Below are positions 3,642-5,412 of a DNA stretch of 5,412 nucleotides, one piece after another (positions within the stretch are counted from its first letter, which is position 1; each line of letters begins with the position of its first letter). Source of the stretch: Candidatus Roizmanbacteria bacterium (lineage in GTDB: Bacteria; Patescibacteriota; Microgenomatia; UBA1406; GWC2-37-13); contig JAPLYQ010000154.1 in NCBI GenBank assembly GCA_026395475.1, positions 1 to 5,412 of the forward strand. Reading direction: 5' to 3'. The translations under genes were made by a program, and so were the position numbers. The notes beneath the pieces were generated by a model that was not told the DNA's origin, made no database searches, and was given only the letters and a program-made list of their open reading frames with translations.

Positions 3642-5412
3642 TACTACTTGCCCTTCTTCCACATCTTTCTTCTCTTCTTTCTTTTCTTCAGCGGGTGCTC
3701 CCTCTGGGGATGGTGCCGCTTCTTGTTTTGGTTCTTCTTTTTTATACATATACTGGCCAATCTTCTGCAGTTCATCAGAAAGTTCTGTTGTTTTTTTCTC
3801 AATATCTTCTTTACTTCCCTTTTCTGAAATATCTTTCAATTCTTTTATCTTTTTCTCAATCGTTTCTTTTAATTCTTTAGGTGCTTTGTCACCAACATCT
3901 TTTAATGATTTCTCTGATGTGTACACCAGATTGTCAGCTTTATTCTTTACTTCAATCTTTTCTTTTTCTTCCTTATCTTTTTCAGCATTTGCCTCTGCTT
4001 CTGTTTTCATCTTCTCTATTTCATCTTTTGTAAGCCCAGTTGACCCGGTGATTTTAATTGCCTGTGTTTTTCCTGTCGCCTTATCCTTTGCAGTTACGGT
4101 AACAATACCGCTTGCATCAATATCAAAGGAAACTTCAATCTGTGGAACACCACGTGGTGCTGGTGGGATACCGTCCAGTATAAATCGGCCGAGTGACTTA
4201 TTATCTTTTGCAAGTGGTCTCTCTCCTTGCAAGATATGAATTTCAACCTGTGTCTGATTGTCTCCTGCTGTTGAGAATATTTCAGAACGTGATGTTGGGA
4301 TACTTGTATTTCTCTGAATAAGAGGTGTTGACACACTTCCTAATGTTTCAACTCCTAAGGTGAGAGGTGTAACGTCAACAAGTAATATATCTTTTCCGCC
4401 CACGTCTCCTGCAATAACTCCCGCTTGAATAGCTGCTCCAACGGCAACAACTTCATCAGGATTTACTGAACGATTTGGATCTTTTCCAAAGAAATTCTTT
4501 ACAACTTCAATAACTTTTGGCATTCTTGTCATTCCTCCCACCATGACAACTTCGTTGATGTCAGAGACAGCAAGTTTTGCGTCGCTCAAACACTTTTTTA
4601 CAGGTTCAAGTGATTTCTCAACTAAGTCCCCTACTAATGATTCAAGTTTTGCTCTTGTTATTTTTGTAACCAAGTGAAGAGGCCCATCTTTTCCTTGTGT
4701 GATAAATGGAAGATTGACTTCAGACTCCATAGACGAGGACAATTCAATCTTTGCCTTTTCAGCTGCATCTCTCAGTCTCTGTAATGCCTGTGGATCTTTT
4801 CTAAGATCTACACTATTTTCTTTCTTGAATTCATCTGCAAGGAAGTCAACAATTACTTTATCAAAATCATCTCCTCCTAAATGAGTGTCCCCATTTGTTG
4901 ACTTAACTTTATATACACCGGATTGTGCGTCAAGGTCAAGTTCAAGAATGGAAATATCAAATGTACCACCACCAAGATCGTATACTGCAATGGTGTGTGT
5001 ATTTTTCTTATCCAATCCATAGGCTAAAGCTGCAGCTGTTGGTTCGTTAATGATACGAACTACTTCTAGCCCTGCGATTTCTCCAGCTTGTTTTGTTGCT
5101 TGTCGTTGAGCATCATCAAAATAGGCGGGAACTGTAATAACAGCTTGTGTCACTTTATCGCCAAGATATTTTTCTGCATCTGCTTTAATTTTGGCAAGTA
5201 TTTTTGCAGAAATTTCTTGTGGACTAAACTGTCTCCCTTCAACTTCTACCACTGCCATATCATTTTTTCCTGCTTTTACAGTGTAAGGAAGCCATTTTGT
5301 ATCTGTCTGAACTGATGGATCAGATAATTTGCGTCCTACAAGTCGTTTAATAGAATAAATTGTTGACTTAGAATTAAGCACCATCTGACGCTTTGCAACG
5401 TCCCCTACGATA
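3636..5412 (-). CDS. dnaK: Molecular chaperone DnaK (Hsp70), N-terminus outside window
   Basis: The frame is open at the right edge; the first full codon is at 5411-5409 and 591 residues are visible. By comparison with E. coli DnaK about 48 N-terminal residues, including the phosphate-1 loop, are missing. The ATG at 5384 is internal (it follows VGDVAKRQ). Visible landmarks, numbered from the first visible codon, are ITVPAYFDDAQRQATK (92-107), INEPTAAA (121-128), phosphate-2 DLGGGTFD (145-152), HLGGDDFD (177-184), VGGMTRMP (291-298) and the interdomain linker VDVTPLTLG (345-353). The beta-sandwich substrate domain and helical lid follow to about 557. The segment at about 27-59 includes the insert typical of diderm-type DnaKs. 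The last 34 residues are an acidic, Glu/Lys/Pro/Ala-rich tail ending EEGQVVS, without the EEVxDK-like end common in bacterial DnaK. dnaJ follows 86 bases downstream. Any promoter or heat-shock operator lies beyond the window. Confidence 0.97.
   Translation of the reverse strand, partial: IVGDVAKRQMVLNSKSTIYSIKRLVGRKLSDPSVQTDTKWLPYTVKAGKNDMAVVEVEGRQFSPQEISAKILAKIKADAEKYLGDKVTQAVITVPAYFDDAQRQATKQAGEIAGLEVVRIINEPTAAALAYGLDKKNTHTIAVYDLGGGTFDISILELDLDAQSGVYKVKSTNGDTHLGGDDFDKVIVDFLADEFKKENSVDLRKDPQALQRLRDAAEKAKIELSSSMESEVNLPFITQGKDGPLHLVTKITRAKLESLVGDLVEKSLEPVKKCLSDAKLAVSDINEVVMVGGMTRMPKVIEVVKNFFGKDPNRSVNPDEVVAVGAAIQAGVIAGDVGGKDILLVDVTPLTLGVETLGSVSTPLIQRNTSIPTSRSEIFSTAGDNQTQVEIHILQGERPLAKDNKSLGRFILDGIPPAPRGVPQIEVSFDIDASGIVTVTAKDKATGKTQAIKITGSTGLTKDEIEKMKTEAEANAEKDKEEKEKIEVKNKADNLVYTSEKSLKDVGDKAPKELKETIEKKIKELKDISEKGSKEDIEKKTTELSDELQKIGQYMYKKEEPKQEAAPSPEGAPAEEKKEEKKDVEEGQVVS

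Noticed and set aside
3567..3827. Hydrophobic plus-strand open frame of 86 codons opposite the end of dnaK
   Set aside because: It is the complement of the Glu/Lys-rich DnaK tail, which reads as Phe/Leu-rich on the other strand; no start signal and no independent evidence of coding.
3886..4239. Plus-strand open frame of 117 codons opposite the DnaK lid and substrate domain
   Set aside because: The opposite strand encodes strongly conserved DnaK; this frame is its antisense shadow.

Overview
This AT-rich window looks like ordinary core-genome sequence from a small bacterial genome. Protein style (a short zinc-less DnaJ, a RodZ-like HTH/membrane protein, AT-rich translation starts without clear Shine-Dalgarno sites) would fit a Candidate Phyla Radiation (Patescibacteria) organism. 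That assignment is an impression from the sequences, not a search result. DnaK carries the nucleotide-binding-domain segment typical of diderm-type DnaKs. TGA acts as a stop at the end of dnaJ, so there is no sign of a recoded TGA.

The left part (1-1428) is on the plus strand. It holds the C-terminal 131 codons of arginyl-tRNA synthetase (argS), then after a single base radA. radA is broken: about 84 codons that contain the KNRFG motif in normal RadA are missing at about 1014-1022, and the remainder is in another frame. What is left is an ATPase fragment and a Lon-like-domain fragment.

The right part (1412-5412) is on the minus strand and reads, in transcription order, dnaK (5' end outside the window), dnaJ, efp and a RodZ-like gene. 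The gaps are 86, 53 and 27 bases. DnaK and DnaJ form a chaperone pair, EF-P relieves ribosome stalling at proline runs, and the RodZ-like protein is probably a membrane-anchored cell-shape or envelope protein. The last gene meets the broken radA tail to tail, with a 17-base coding overlap.

The dnaK-dnaJ gap is the most structured non-coding piece. It contains three in-frame TAA codons inside a 9-base tandem repeat and a 38-base near-perfect inverted repeat of REP-like appearance with U-rich flanks, which could act as an attenuator or mRNA-processing site. No tRNA, rRNA, CRISPR array or insertion sequence was seen, and no gene-free stretch exceeds 300 bases. I see no convincing undescribed system; the leads are the radA lesion, the dnaK-dnaJ hairpin and the compressed DnaJ.
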